A stretch of 64,000 nucleotides of DNA from Rikenellaceae bacterium (GTDB lineage: Bacteria > Bacteroidota > Bacteroidia > Bacteroidales > UBA932). The position numbers and the translations under genes are program-made. Location of the stretch: the NCBI GenBank assembly GCA_900771335.1, contig CAAGNP010000012.1, positions 1-64,000 of the forward strand, in the 5' to 3' direction. Below, piece after piece: positions 21,501 through 28,910 of the stretch; position 1 is the stretch's first letter; each line of letters begins with the position of its first letter. The notes under the pieces are model-generated. The model did no database searches. It saw only the letters and a list, made by a program, of their open reading frames with translations, and was not told the DNA's origin.

Positions 21501-21689
21501 CTCCAACACACCGTTTGCAGGTACGCTGATGGTATATCTACCATCCACGTCTGTCGATGTTCCTACAAGAGTCCCTTTCACTACTACTGAAGCACCGATA
21601 AGTGCTGATCCATCAGTAGCATCAGTAACAGTACCTGATACCTGGATATTCTGTGCAAAAGCTACAGAAGTTACCGCAAGTAATTGCAA
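18576..21689 (-). CDS. SusC/RagA TonB-dependent transporter, silent orientation (left operon)
   Basis: TonB-dependent outer-membrane transporter, at least 1037 residues: carboxypeptidase-regulatory-like domain (NIQVSGTVTDATDGSALIGA onwards), TonB box/SusC signature near LEEVVMVAYG, plug (IRGVGSINASSTPLYVVDG, VLKDAAAAALYGARGANGV) and a long barrel ending RSFSCGIDINF. The 5' end is abnormal. There is no ATG; the only possible start is TTG at 21687-21689, and an in-frame TAA lies 15 bases before it. Only the last 12 or so residues of the signal peptide remain (LLAVTSVAFAQ). The missing part lies across the invertible segment, in front of the other susC. I read it as an intact gene in the OFF state rather than a pseudogene, because the remaining ~1030 codons are uninterrupted. 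Confidence 0.9.
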   Translation of the reverse strand: MQLLAVTSVAFAQNIQVSGTVTDATDGSALIGASVVVKGTLVGTSTDVDGRYTISVPANGVLEFVYVGYTTATMAVNGNTALDVALTPDAESLEEVVMVAYGTAKKSSFTGSAATVKTESITKRTVSNVAKAIEGLVAGVTTTSGGGQPGDGASIQIRGVGSINASSTPLYVVDGIAFDGNLASINPNDIESMTVLKDAAAAALYGARGANGVVMITTKKGSDGIANVNFKAQVGMQQRSLKRYDVLDQREFVEVTYEAMKNNYYFNGGYPMDVAMQYAMEDLGPTLGGEAYNPFKNYTWDTVIDPATGKVRADAVSAWNEDWMNELTNTQALRQEYQVGANGGNEKTKYALSVGYLKEDGVLITTRFQRYSARANVDHNVTKWLAMGVNANYAYTNSNSSQYSSTQTGNAWYSAQFMAPIYPVYRKDAEGKTMVDEFGNKLYDYGEDGRPKAGGFNVVGDLYDNHYETLRDNVGARTYFRLGGNDDSLGALKGLTFTVNFGADLTNRNITSYYNPYHGDGAQTQGSVDKYNTRTFSYTFNQLLAYDRTFGDHHILVQGGHEYYSYNYKYLYASRNQVYPGIPELAPAVTIGGANSYSQDYRIESYLGRLGYDYADRYYLEATWRTDGSSRFYKDNRWGQFWSVGGSWRLSEEPFMKGAAWMDNMTVRASYGQLGNDNLGTYYAWQSFYDLTWANAGNPGAIVNSLENKNVSWEKKGTWNIGLEATLFKRLLNINFEYYISKTTDLLLSNPMAMSTGFTGYSDNIGSLKNEGIEATVRLNWLQKQNFRASSTVMFYTNKNTVLSLTDGVDEISGTQVIKVGLPIYTYHIVKSAGVDPATGAQLYWAYKKDENGDKIEGSDYVTSSKTEAQNSKYYLDSRAPKFQGSFGSDFQLGPVDLSFLTTFSYGGHVYESVYAQSMEAMYFGDTWNKQILRRWQKPGDVTDVPAVMVNSGRLGTDKNLIDASYFTIKSIQLGYTLPQKWTQKAHIKGLRIFLVGDNIAMFNYLNGMDPQYSLTGGTSYSYAPTRSFSCGIDINF
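21604..21647 (-). repeat. 44-bp inverted repeat shared by both susC genes, left copy
   Basis: Read on the minus strand, this stretch is identical base for base to 23436-23479 on the plus strand. It codes for the start of the mature N-terminal domain (IQVSGTVTDATDGS). The flanking coding sequence differs at many third positions, so 44 identical bases in a row are more than the protein requires. Confidence 0.9.
21669..21683. other. Putative recombination site, left copy
   Basis: AGTTACCGCAAGTAA, the exact reverse complement of 23400-23414. It holds the dyad TTAC-TTGCG-GTAA: two short inverted arms around a 5-base centre, as expected for a tyrosine recombinase crossover site. Sequence similarity between the two susC 5' ends stops sharply at base 21683, on the recombinase side. 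Confidence 0.82.
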
Positions 21690-21740
21690 TTGGTTTAAGA
21701 ATTAGGTAGTTATAATGTTGATATTATTAAGTTGCGACTT

Positions 21741-23033
21741 TTATTGTACAAGTCTCTTGAAGATAGTCTTTACATTTTCCTCTTGGGAGAGGCATATATA
21801 TCGGGAAAAGGCCTGTTCTGATTTGTGCCCGCTGATGTCCCTTATTTGTTTCAAATCAAGTTTACCGGAAAGATATAAATTTGTAATACATGTCCTTCTG
21901 GCGGTATGTGATGAAATGAGGCGATCCTTAGTTATCCATCGGACTACCTCTTTTCCTCCTACCATACTTGTGGTTCTTATTCTGGATACAATTCCGGCTT
22001 TCCTACATATTTCCTTTATGTATTTATTGTACCCTGAGATGCTGATTTTTGGCATTCTGCCTCCATATTTCATTAGAATTTTCTCAACATCATTTGTGAG
22101 GAGAGGGATGGCTACCTCGTTTTTGGTTTTCTTTTGTGTTTTTATCAGTGCCGAGTGAGTGTTTCCGTCTATTTCCATCTGGACTATATCATTGATGGAT
22201 ATTGATGAGCAGTCAGAAAATCTTAGCCCAGTAAAACACCCTATAAGAAAATAGTCTCTTACCCTGCCCATGAAATCATTTCTGTCAAATTCGGCGTTCA
22301 TAAGTTTGACAATTTCATCCATGGTAAGATAGACTCCTTTATTGGCTTCACAGGAAGCGTGGGTGGCAAAATTCCTGTTCAAGTGTACTCGGTTAGTGGA
22401 AATTCCATCTGCGAGTGCATAGTTGAGTGCAGCTTTGAATAGGCGGGCATATTGGTATTTTGTGCTTTTCTTGTACATGCAGCTGTCGCAATAATCCATA
22501 AATAGGTAATAAGTGCTCATGTCTATTTCATCGAACATCAGATGTCTATTAAAATGCTTGACTTCGAATGCAGACCATAGAGCCTTGAGTTTTTTCCAGT
22601 TGTCTATTGAATTCTTGGAATATGGTTCACCTCTATTCAGAAAGCATTTCTCCTCCATATCTGTGATTTTGTGCGAGAGGTATTGATGGAAAATGCTGTA
22701 GTCCTCTTTGATTGACCTTTTCCTTATATTGAGAACCTTATTTACTTGAGCTCTTAAGTCATTCGAGGAGAGCTTGCCTGTGTCTATAAGAAGTGCATAT
22801 ATGTGATGTTTCAAATTGTTAAGAACCGCTTCTGTCTTGTCCAGTCTCTCCTTGATGAACGGATCATCTGTGGGCTCCTTTATCCATCCTCTTTTTTTGT
22901 TCCAAAACCTTGCTGGAATACTCAAATGAAGGGATTGGCGCAAATCTGAGTTGCGGTGATGAACTCTTATCCAGATGGAAATCTCTTTATCTCCTTTTTT
23001 ATGGGAGCGGGTAAAATATGCTATTGATGACAT
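21741..23033 (-). CDS. Tyrosine recombinase (DNA invertase-type, Bacteroidota family)
   Basis: Site-specific recombinase of 430 residues. The N-terminal arm-binding domain is at about 5-95, the SAM-like core-binding domain at about 110-215 and the catalytic domain at about 235-430. Catalytic set: Arg271 (TGLRFSD), Lys302 (TQKKTKN), His376 and Arg379 (SSHTARRT), His403 (SGHKS) and the nucleophile Tyr412 (FSRYICLS), all intact. It lies inside the segment flanked by the inverted sites, 52 bases upstream of the headless left susC and transcribed towards it with no terminator between. No other mobility genes are near, so a DNA-inverting role for the local susC pair fits better than an integrated element. 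Confidence 0.95.
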   Translation of the reverse strand: MSSIAYFTRSHKKGDKEISIWIRVHHRNSDLRQSLHLSIPARFWNKKRGWIKEPTDDPFIKERLDKTEAVLNNLKHHIYALLIDTGKLSSNDLRAQVNKVLNIRKRSIKEDYSIFHQYLSHKITDMEEKCFLNRGEPYSKNSIDNWKKLKALWSAFEVKHFNRHLMFDEIDMSTYYLFMDYCDSCMYKKSTKYQYARLFKAALNYALADGISTNRVHLNRNFATHASCEANKGVYLTMDEIVKLMNAEFDRNDFMGRVRDYFLIGCFTGLRFSDCSSISINDIVQMEIDGNTHSALIKTQKKTKNEVAIPLLTNDVEKILMKYGGRMPKISISGYNKYIKEICRKAGIVSRIRTTSMVGGKEVVRWITKDRLISSHTARRTCITNLYLSGKLDLKQIRDISGHKSEQAFSRYICLSQEENVKTIFKRLVQ

Positions 23034-23177
23034 GAAATTAAAAAATTAGGTGTTAATAGATGTTATTTTGTTAAAAAGTGATTAAAAATGCTTTCAATTT
23101 GAAACAAGTTTTTTTTCTCCAGAGAAGGCTAAATCACTAAAAATGTTACTTTTTTGGTTTGAAAAAACCTCACAAGT

Positions 23178-23208
23178 TTTGCAGTTAATATTTATTTTTT
23201 TATTTTTG
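23178..23208 (+). promoter_or_regulatory. Promoter of the right susCD operon (on the invertible segment)
   Basis: TTTG at 23178-23181, a 19-base spacer, then TATTTTTG at 23201-23208. This matches exactly the Bacteroidota sigma-ABfr consensus TTTG-N19-21-TAnnTTTG. It predicts a transcript start near 23215 and a leader of about 150 bases before the ATG at 23367. The promoter is inside the segment bounded by the inverted sites. Confidence 0.85.
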
Positions 23209-23215
23209 CTACTTA

Positions 23216-23236
23216 AACACCATGTTTAATGGTGTT
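23216..23236 (+). promoter_or_regulatory. Leader hairpin at the predicted 5' end of the susC transcript
   Basis: AACACCAT (23216-23223) pairs perfectly with ATGGTGTT (23229-23236), loop GTTTA. It begins within a base or two of the transcript start predicted from the promoter. A hairpin at the extreme 5' end could protect the message, or the dyad could be an operator. No T-run follows directly, so it is not a terminator. Confidence 0.55.
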
Positions 23237-23366
23237 ATGAGTGAAAAAAAAGTAAAAAATTTAGAGTTATTTTTAACAAATTGCAACTAATTAACCAAAT
23301 TCAGTTAAAGAGAAACAAAGAATTTTTATTTATATTATTATTTATTAACCTTTAAAATTTATCTAC

Positions 23367-26300
23367 ATGAAAAAAATCAGACTAGTTTTAACATGTCTGT
23401 TACTTGCGGTAACTGCGACTTCATTTGCGCAGAACATCCAGGTATCAGGTACTGTTACTGATGCTACTGATGGATCAGCTCTCGTAGGAGCATCTATAGT
23501 AGTAAAGGGAACTCTTGTAGGAACATCTACTGACTTGGATGGTAAATACTCCATCAATGCACCTGCAGATGCTATTCTTGAGTTCCAGTATGTTGGATAC
23601 ACCACAGTAGAGATGGCTGTAAACGGTCGTACTGCTATCGATGTAGCTCTTTCACCAGATGCTGAAGCACTGGAAGAGACTATCGTGGTAGCATACGGTG
23701 TGGCTAAAAAGTCATCATTTACAGGTTCTGCTTCACAGATGAAAGGTGACAAAATCCAGAAACAACAAGTATCAAACATCTCCAAATCTCTGGAAGGTGC
23801 TGTAGCTGGTCTTCAGACTTCAAGCTCAAGCGGCACACCAGGTTCTGCTTCAAGCATTATCATCCGTGGTTTGGGTTCTATCTCTGCTTCACAATCTCCA
23901 CTTATCGTTGTGGATGGTGTTCCTTATGCAGGTTCATTGAACTCAATCTCCACTCAGGATATTGAGTCTTTGGTAGTTTTGAAAGATGCTGCTGCTAACT
24001 CAATGTATGGTGCTCGTGGTTCTAACGGTGTTATCGTTATCACTACCCGTCAGGCTAAAACTGACAATCTTCAGGTATCATTCGATGCTCGTATAGGTAT
24101 GAATGACAGAGGTGTAGCACCTTATGATGTTATTACCAACCCTGGTGAATACTATGAGATGATGTATGAGTCTATCAGCAACTCTCTATACAACGCTGGA
24201 TATTCAAGAGCTTATGCCAATGAGTACACTGCCAAAAACCTTATTAACCAGTATTTGAAATACAATATATATCAAGGTATTGCTGATGATGCTATCATCG
24301 ATCCTACCACCGGCAAACTCAATCCTGCTGCAAAAACTCTCAAGTGGAATGACAATTGGGGTACCGACAGCTTTGAGAAAGGAATGCGTCAGGAGTACAA
24401 CTTGAATATCACTGGCGGTACTGCCAATACCAAAGCATACGCTTCCATCTCTTATCTTGACGATAATGGATATGTAGTGAACTCTGGATTCACCCGTATT
24501 TCTGCACGTGCCAAAGTAGACCAGAATATCGGCAAATTCATCAAAGCAGGTGTCAACCTTGCTTATTCAAACACTGAACAGAAACAGTTCGGTAGCACCG
24601 GTTCAAACTACTCAAATATCTTCATGTTCTCACAGCAAATTGGCCCTATCTATCCTATCTATCTATATGATGCAGAAGGTAAGAGAGTTAAGGATGCCAA
24701 TGGCAACGATAAATATGACTTCGGTACTGAGTACCAGCGTCCTTACGCAATGGAGCAAAACCCTCTTGCTGTTGCAAAAGAAGGTTTGAATGATTTCGTC
24801 AGAGACAATATCTCATCTAGGGCATATGTTGATGTAAACATTCTTAAAGACTTGAAATTTACAGCAAATATTGCTTACGACGTTGTTCTTGGAACAAATA
24901 CTGAGTTCACTACCCCTATCGGTGGTGATGCTGCAAGTGTTGGTGGTCGTGGTTACAAATACTCTACCAGAAATGGCTCATTGAATGCTAACCAGCTTTT
25001 GAACTATACTCCTACTTTCGGCAAACACTCCATCAATCTTCTTCTTGGTCACGAGACTCTAAAAGAACATTATAACTACTTGCTTGGCCATATGACCAAT
25101 TTCAAGGACCCTACCAACCCAGAGTTTGCAAACGGTGCTATGATTCAGGATTTGACTTCATATACAGAGGACTACGCTCTTGAGGGTTATTTCGCAAGAG
25201 CTGAATACTCATATGCTGACAAATACTATGTATCTGGTTCTTATCGTCGTGACGCTTCTTCAAGATTTGCTCCAGAAGTACGTTGGGGTAACTTCTGGTC
25301 AGTTGGTGCATCTTGGAGAATTTCCGAAGAGAACTTCCTTAAAGGTAACGATGTCCTAACCAACGCAAGACTTAAAGCCAGCTACGGTACACAAGGTAAC
25401 GATGCCCTTGGTTACTCTACACTATATCTCGACCTTTACACTATCTCACGTGTAGATGGTGAACACGGTCTTACCAAAACATTCCGTGGCAACCCTGAAC
25501 TTACTTGGGAGAAATCCAATAACTTCAATGCAGGTATCGAACTTGGTCTATGGCACAGATTGAACATCTCTGCAGAATATTTCATCAAAGAGACCAAAGA
25601 TATGCTTTACGCACGTCCGCTACCTCCATCAGAAGGTAATCCTTCATGGAAATATGTAAATGACATTGACATGAAGAACACAGGTATCGAGTTCGAAGTA
25701 TCAGCTGACTTGGTTAAGACCAATAATGTTTCTTGGAATCTAACTATCAATGGTACCCACTATAAGAACGAATTGACCAAACTTCCTTCTGACAAAGATC
25801 AAGAAAAAGGTTATCAATCAGGTAGCTATTGGAGAAAACTCGGTGGCTCTATCTACGATTACTACACCTACGAATATGCAGGTATTGATCCTGTAAATGG
25901 TAAGGCTACCTATAATAAATACTTGAAAGATGAGGAAGGTAATGAGACCGGTGAGATTGAGAAAGTTTACAAAACTTCAGAAGCTACTCTTCGTCAAATC
26001 GGCAAATCACCTATTCCTGCACTATTCGGAGGTATCAGCACCTCAGTTGAGGCTTACGGAGTAGACCTATCTATTTCAGGAGCATATCAAATCGGTGGCT
26101 GGGCTTGGGATAGCGTATATCAAGGAATGATGAATCCTGGTGGCCCTGGTGAAAATATGCACACAGATATGTTCAACCGTTGGACTCCTCTAAACAAGAA
26201 CGCAAATGTTCACGCATTGAGCTATCAAGATCAGGATGCTAATGGTTCATCAGACCGTTGGTTAACATCTGCATCATACTTCTCACTACGCAATGTAACT

Positions 26301-26495
26301 TTAGGTTATAGTCTTCCATCAAATATTCTTAAGAAGAGTCCTATCTCCAAAGTAAGAATTTACTTGGCAGGTGACAACCTATGGCTTAAGTCAGCCAGAA
26401 AAGGTTTTGACCCTCGTCAGTCATTCTCAGGAAGCACCGGTTACATTTACTCGGCTCTAGCAACTTACTCTGTAGGTTTGAATATCGTATTCTAG
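23367..26495 (+). CDS. SusC/RagA TonB-dependent transporter, active orientation (right operon)
   Basis: TonB-dependent outer-membrane transporter of 1042 residues. It has a full signal peptide (MKKIRLVLTCLLLAVTATSFA, cleavage before QNIQV, here quoted only once in part), the carboxypeptidase-regulatory-like N-terminal domain, the TonB-box region ALEETIVVAYG, plug (IIRGLGSISASQSPLIVVDG, VLKDAAANSMYGARGSNGV) and a barrel ending ATYSVGLNIVF. The first ~110 residues are closely similar to the left SusC; beyond the plug the two diverge, so they probably import different ligands. susD follows after 28 bases. The 15-bp recombination site overlaps codons 12-16 of the signal peptide. Confidence 0.96.
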   Translation: MKKIRLVLTCLLLAVTATSFAQNIQVSGTVTDATDGSALVGASIVVKGTLVGTSTDLDGKYSINAPADAILEFQYVGYTTVEMAVNGRTAIDVALSPDAEALEETIVVAYGVAKKSSFTGSASQMKGDKIQKQQVSNISKSLEGAVAGLQTSSSSGTPGSASSIIIRGLGSISASQSPLIVVDGVPYAGSLNSISTQDIESLVVLKDAAANSMYGARGSNGVIVITTRQAKTDNLQVSFDARIGMNDRGVAPYDVITNPGEYYEMMYESISNSLYNAGYSRAYANEYTAKNLINQYLKYNIYQGIADDAIIDPTTGKLNPAAKTLKWNDNWGTDSFEKGMRQEYNLNITGGTANTKAYASISYLDDNGYVVNSGFTRISARAKVDQNIGKFIKAGVNLAYSNTEQKQFGSTGSNYSNIFMFSQQIGPIYPIYLYDAEGKRVKDANGNDKYDFGTEYQRPYAMEQNPLAVAKEGLNDFVRDNISSRAYVDVNILKDLKFTANIAYDVVLGTNTEFTTPIGGDAASVGGRGYKYSTRNGSLNANQLLNYTPTFGKHSINLLLGHETLKEHYNYLLGHMTNFKDPTNPEFANGAMIQDLTSYTEDYALEGYFARAEYSYADKYYVSGSYRRDASSRFAPEVRWGNFWSVGASWRISEENFLKGNDVLTNARLKASYGTQGNDALGYSTLYLDLYTISRVDGEHGLTKTFRGNPELTWEKSNNFNAGIELGLWHRLNISAEYFIKETKDMLYARPLPPSEGNPSWKYVNDIDMKNTGIEFEVSADLVKTNNVSWNLTINGTHYKNELTKLPSDKDQEKGYQSGSYWRKLGGSIYDYYTYEYAGIDPVNGKATYNKYLKDEEGNETGEIEKVYKTSEATLRQIGKSPIPALFGGISTSVEAYGVDLSISGAYQIGGWAWDSVYQGMMNPGGPGENMHTDMFNRWTPLNKNANVHALSYQDQDANGSSDRWLTSASYFSLRNVTLGYSLPSNILKKSPISKVRIYLAGDNLWLKSARKGFDPRQSFSGSTGYIYSALATYSVGLNIVF
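23400..23414. other. Putative recombination site, right copy
   Basis: TTACTTGCGGTAACT; with the preceding G it forms the dyad GTTAC-TTGCG-GTAAC (23399-23413). It is an exact inverted copy of 21669-21683 and lies in the same reading frame of both susC genes (codons for LLAVT). A crossover anywhere in it keeps the signal peptide in frame. Confidence 0.82.
23436..23479 (+). repeat. 44-bp inverted repeat shared by both susC genes, right copy
   Basis: Identical to 21604-21647 read on the other strand. It lies 21 bases inside the gene from the 15-bp site. It could be an accessory recombinase-binding region, or a tract kept identical by repeated exchange. Confidence 0.9.
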
Positions 26496-26523
26496 TATAA
26501 TGTTTAATATAGGAGAATATAAT

Positions 26524-28023
26524 ATGAAAATATTAAAATATATATCAGCTTCAGTATTGGCATCAGTACTTCTTTTGAGCTCTTGTTCTCAAGACTTTAC
26601 AGATGTAAAAAATACTGCTTATCTTGACTCTAAAACTGCTGCGGAGATAGCTGCTTCTGATCCTAGCGCATTGGAATCATATCTTCTTGGTGCATTCTCA
26701 TTCCTGGTACAGTTTAACGTTTCCGGCAACTCTGCTCACGATGACTTCTCACACATGTCTGTTCTTCACTCTACAGATATGATGGGTGGTGATATCGCGA
26801 TGAGTGCTTCTCACTGGTTCAACTATGACTATCAACACGATAATCACGAGTTCAACTACCGTCGTACACTTGTTGACTGGTCAACATATTACACTACCAT
26901 TGCTAAAGCTAATGAGATTATCTCTTTCTTCCCTGAAGAACCTGCTGACATTCAAGCTAAAGGTGTAATGGCTCATGGTTATGCACTTAGAGCATTCGCA
27001 TACTACTACCTTATCCAACTTTACCAACATCCAGTGACCACCTCCGGTGATGTTAACTGGGATGCTCCTGGTGTACCTATGTACTATGTTGCTCCAGATG
27101 GTCTTACTACTGAGGAACAAGAGGCAAGAAAAGGTCGTAACACCGTAAAAATGGTATATGAGCAAATTGAAAGTGACCTTCTTAAAGCAGTTGCTCTTTT
27201 GGAACAGGGTTATGTAAGACCTTCTAAAAACTACATTGATGCATCTGTAGCTAATGGTCTTTTGGCTCGTTACTACCTTCTAAGCCAGCAGTGGGACAAA
27301 GCAATAAGCGCTGCACAGAAAGCATATTCAGGCTACACATTGGATCCTAAGATTACAAATGCTTTCAATGATATTACTCATAGTGAGTGGATGTGGGGCT
27401 TTGATCACAATGCTGAAACTCAGACAACATATGCATCATTCTTCTCGCATATCTCTAACTTGGCGGGAGGTTATGCAGGTCTTGCATATGCATCAAGACT
27501 AATTGATGCAAAACTTTACCAATCAATTCCTGAAACTGACATTCGTAAAACATTCTTCAATGGTCCAGAAGGTGATGCAACTCAGACATCTGCTGGTGCT
27601 AAACTTCCTTACGCAGGTCTTAAATTCGGATGGCTTGCCGGATGGGTTATGGACTATATGTATATGAGAGCACCTGAGATGTACTTGATCGAGGCTGAAG
27701 CACAGGCTCACCTTGGTCACGGTGACCTTGCAGCACAAGCACTTGCTCCACTTATGAAAGTTCGTGATAAAGGATGGCATGCTTCTTCAATGACCGTTGA
27801 GGATGTATACCAACAACGCCGTATTGAACTATGGGGTGAAGGTTTCTCTTTCTTCGATCTTAAACGTCTGAACAAAGGAATTGACCGTAACTATGCAGGT
27901 AACAACCACCTTCCTGGTTATCAGTTGACAATCCCAGCTCTTGCAAAAACATGGATCTACCAGATTCCTAATAGAGAAATGCAGGAGAACACTGCTTTGA
28001 CAGATGAAGATCAAAATGAATAA
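26524..28023 (+). CDS. SusD/RagB-family nutrient-binding lipoprotein (right operon)
   Basis: Partner lipoprotein of the right SusC, 499 residues from ATG 26524 (an upstream ATG at 26500 would add MFNIGEYN before the signal). Lipoprotein signal MKILKYISASVLASVLLLSS then Cys. SusD hallmarks: AHGYALRAFAYYYLIQLYQH, MRAPEMYLIEAEAQAHLGHG, QQRRIELWGEGFSFFDLKRL and a C-terminal YQIPNREMQENTAL. It is clearly a different subfamily member from the left SusD (little identity outside the motifs). Confidence 0.95.
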   Translation: MKILKYISASVLASVLLLSSCSQDFTDVKNTAYLDSKTAAEIAASDPSALESYLLGAFSFLVQFNVSGNSAHDDFSHMSVLHSTDMMGGDIAMSASHWFNYDYQHDNHEFNYRRTLVDWSTYYTTIAKANEIISFFPEEPADIQAKGVMAHGYALRAFAYYYLIQLYQHPVTTSGDVNWDAPGVPMYYVAPDGLTTEEQEARKGRNTVKMVYEQIESDLLKAVALLEQGYVRPSKNYIDASVANGLLARYYLLSQQWDKAISAAQKAYSGYTLDPKITNAFNDITHSEWMWGFDHNAETQTTYASFFSHISNLAGGYAGLAYASRLIDAKLYQSIPETDIRKTFFNGPEGDATQTSAGAKLPYAGLKFGWLAGWVMDYMYMRAPEMYLIEAEAQAHLGHGDLAAQALAPLMKVRDKGWHASSMTVEDVYQQRRIELWGEGFSFFDLKRLNKGIDRNYAGNNHLPGYQLTIPALAKTWIYQIPNREMQENTALTDEDQNE

Positions 28024-28042
28024 TCTTTAAAACGGGACAAAA

Positions 28043-28888
28043 ATGAAAAGAAATATTTTAAGACTATTATCGATTTCAGTAGCAGTAGTGCTTTCATTAG
28101 CCTCTTGTTCTGAAGCTTTGACAAAAGCAGAAATAGAGTCTGGATGGAATGCAAATTCTGCGAATATTCCTACTGTTACACTTGGAGAACTTTCTCTCCA
28201 GGGTAAAGGTCAGGACGTAGTTATTACAGGATCTACCATTTCTACTTCAGGAGAACTTCTTGAAGCAGGTATCGAGCTCTCTACTGACGAAGGTTTCAAC
28301 CCTTCTCAAACCACGTATCTAGTAGTAGAGGATGTTACCACTTTCGGAAGCATAGTGGCTAAAATGGGTGCATTGACCACATATTATATCAGAGCATACG
28401 GTGTAGTGGCAGAAGGTATGGCATACAGCGATGTAAAATCTGTAACCACCAAAGACCTCCCTCTTATCGATAAAGTTTGTGGCACATTCCAGGGTACTGT
28501 AGTTTCACAGGCCTACGGAGATTCTTATACATCTCAAATCGTAGTAGAACCGGGTACTACTGAAGGTACTGTAGTTATCTACAATATCGAGCCTTACTAT
28601 GCAGGAAAGGGCTATGTAAAAGGTACTGGTCTCAACTATGTAGAGGCCATTCTTGACGAGGCCAATCAAGCAGTAGTAGTTCCTTATGGTACTGATATGC
28701 ACCTTGGCGGTAGAGTTTTGGCCGGTATAAACACTGCAGACTGGAATACAGCTACAGCCTATGCACATCTCACATTTGTTTCTCAGGGTGGTGGTACTAT
28801 CCTGTTCCAGGTTAATGGTTTTGGTACTATGACTCCTGACGGAGCTGAAGATAACTATGCTGGTGCAGTTAAATACACAAGAAAATAA
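28043..28888 (+). CDS. Surface lipoprotein, third gene of right susCD operon
   Basis: No named family recognised. It has 281 residues with a lipoprotein signal (MKRNILRLLSISVAVVLSLAS then Cys, quoted in part). Residues about 45-140 form an FN3-like domain (GELLEAGIELSTDEGFNPSQ, TTYYIRAYGVVAEGMAYSDV), a pattern common in Bacteroidales surface lipoproteins. The C-terminal half (145-281) is a beta-rich domain of unknown role ending NYAGAVKYTRK. It lies 19 bases after susD and is closed by a strong terminator, so it is the last gene of the right operon. Confidence 0.72.
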   Translation: MKRNILRLLSISVAVVLSLASCSEALTKAEIESGWNANSANIPTVTLGELSLQGKGQDVVITGSTISTSGELLEAGIELSTDEGFNPSQTTYLVVEDVTTFGSIVAKMGALTTYYIRAYGVVAEGMAYSDVKSVTTKDLPLIDKVCGTFQGTVVSQAYGDSYTSQIVVEPGTTEGTVVIYNIEPYYAGKGYVKGTGLNYVEAILDEANQAVVVPYGTDMHLGGRVLAGINTADWNTATAYAHLTFVSQGGGTILFQVNGFGTMTPDGAEDNYAGAVKYTRK

Positions 28889-28910
28889 TTGACTCACCTC
28901 TTTAATAATT

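Larger units (their letters stand above)
21684..23399. other. Putative invertible cassette (recombinase, promoter, signal-peptide start)
   Basis: A 1716-bp segment bounded by the two inverted 15-bp sites. It holds the tyrosine recombinase gene (minus), the promoter at 23178-23208, a leader hairpin and the first 11 codons of the right susC. In the orientation seen here the promoter and ATG drive the right susC. After inversion they would join the left susC in frame: MKKIRLVLTC plus LLLAVT plus SVAFAQ, a complete signal peptide ending in AFA. Inversion itself is inferred; a single assembled sequence cannot show both states. Confidence 0.82.

Noticed and set aside
18576..21689. Left susC as a degraded pseudogene
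   Set aside because: About 1030 codons are open, all domains are intact, and the missing 5' end is supplied exactly in frame by the other side of the inverted site.
21741..23033. Recombinase as the integrase of an integrated mobile element
   Set aside because: No other mobility, phage or conjugation genes are nearby, no tRNA attachment site is adjacent, and the flanking inverted sites explain its position better.
18576..26495. The two susC genes as a simple recent tandem duplication
   Set aside because: They diverge widely past the plug and the attached SusD and third genes differ; only the 5' region is near-identical.
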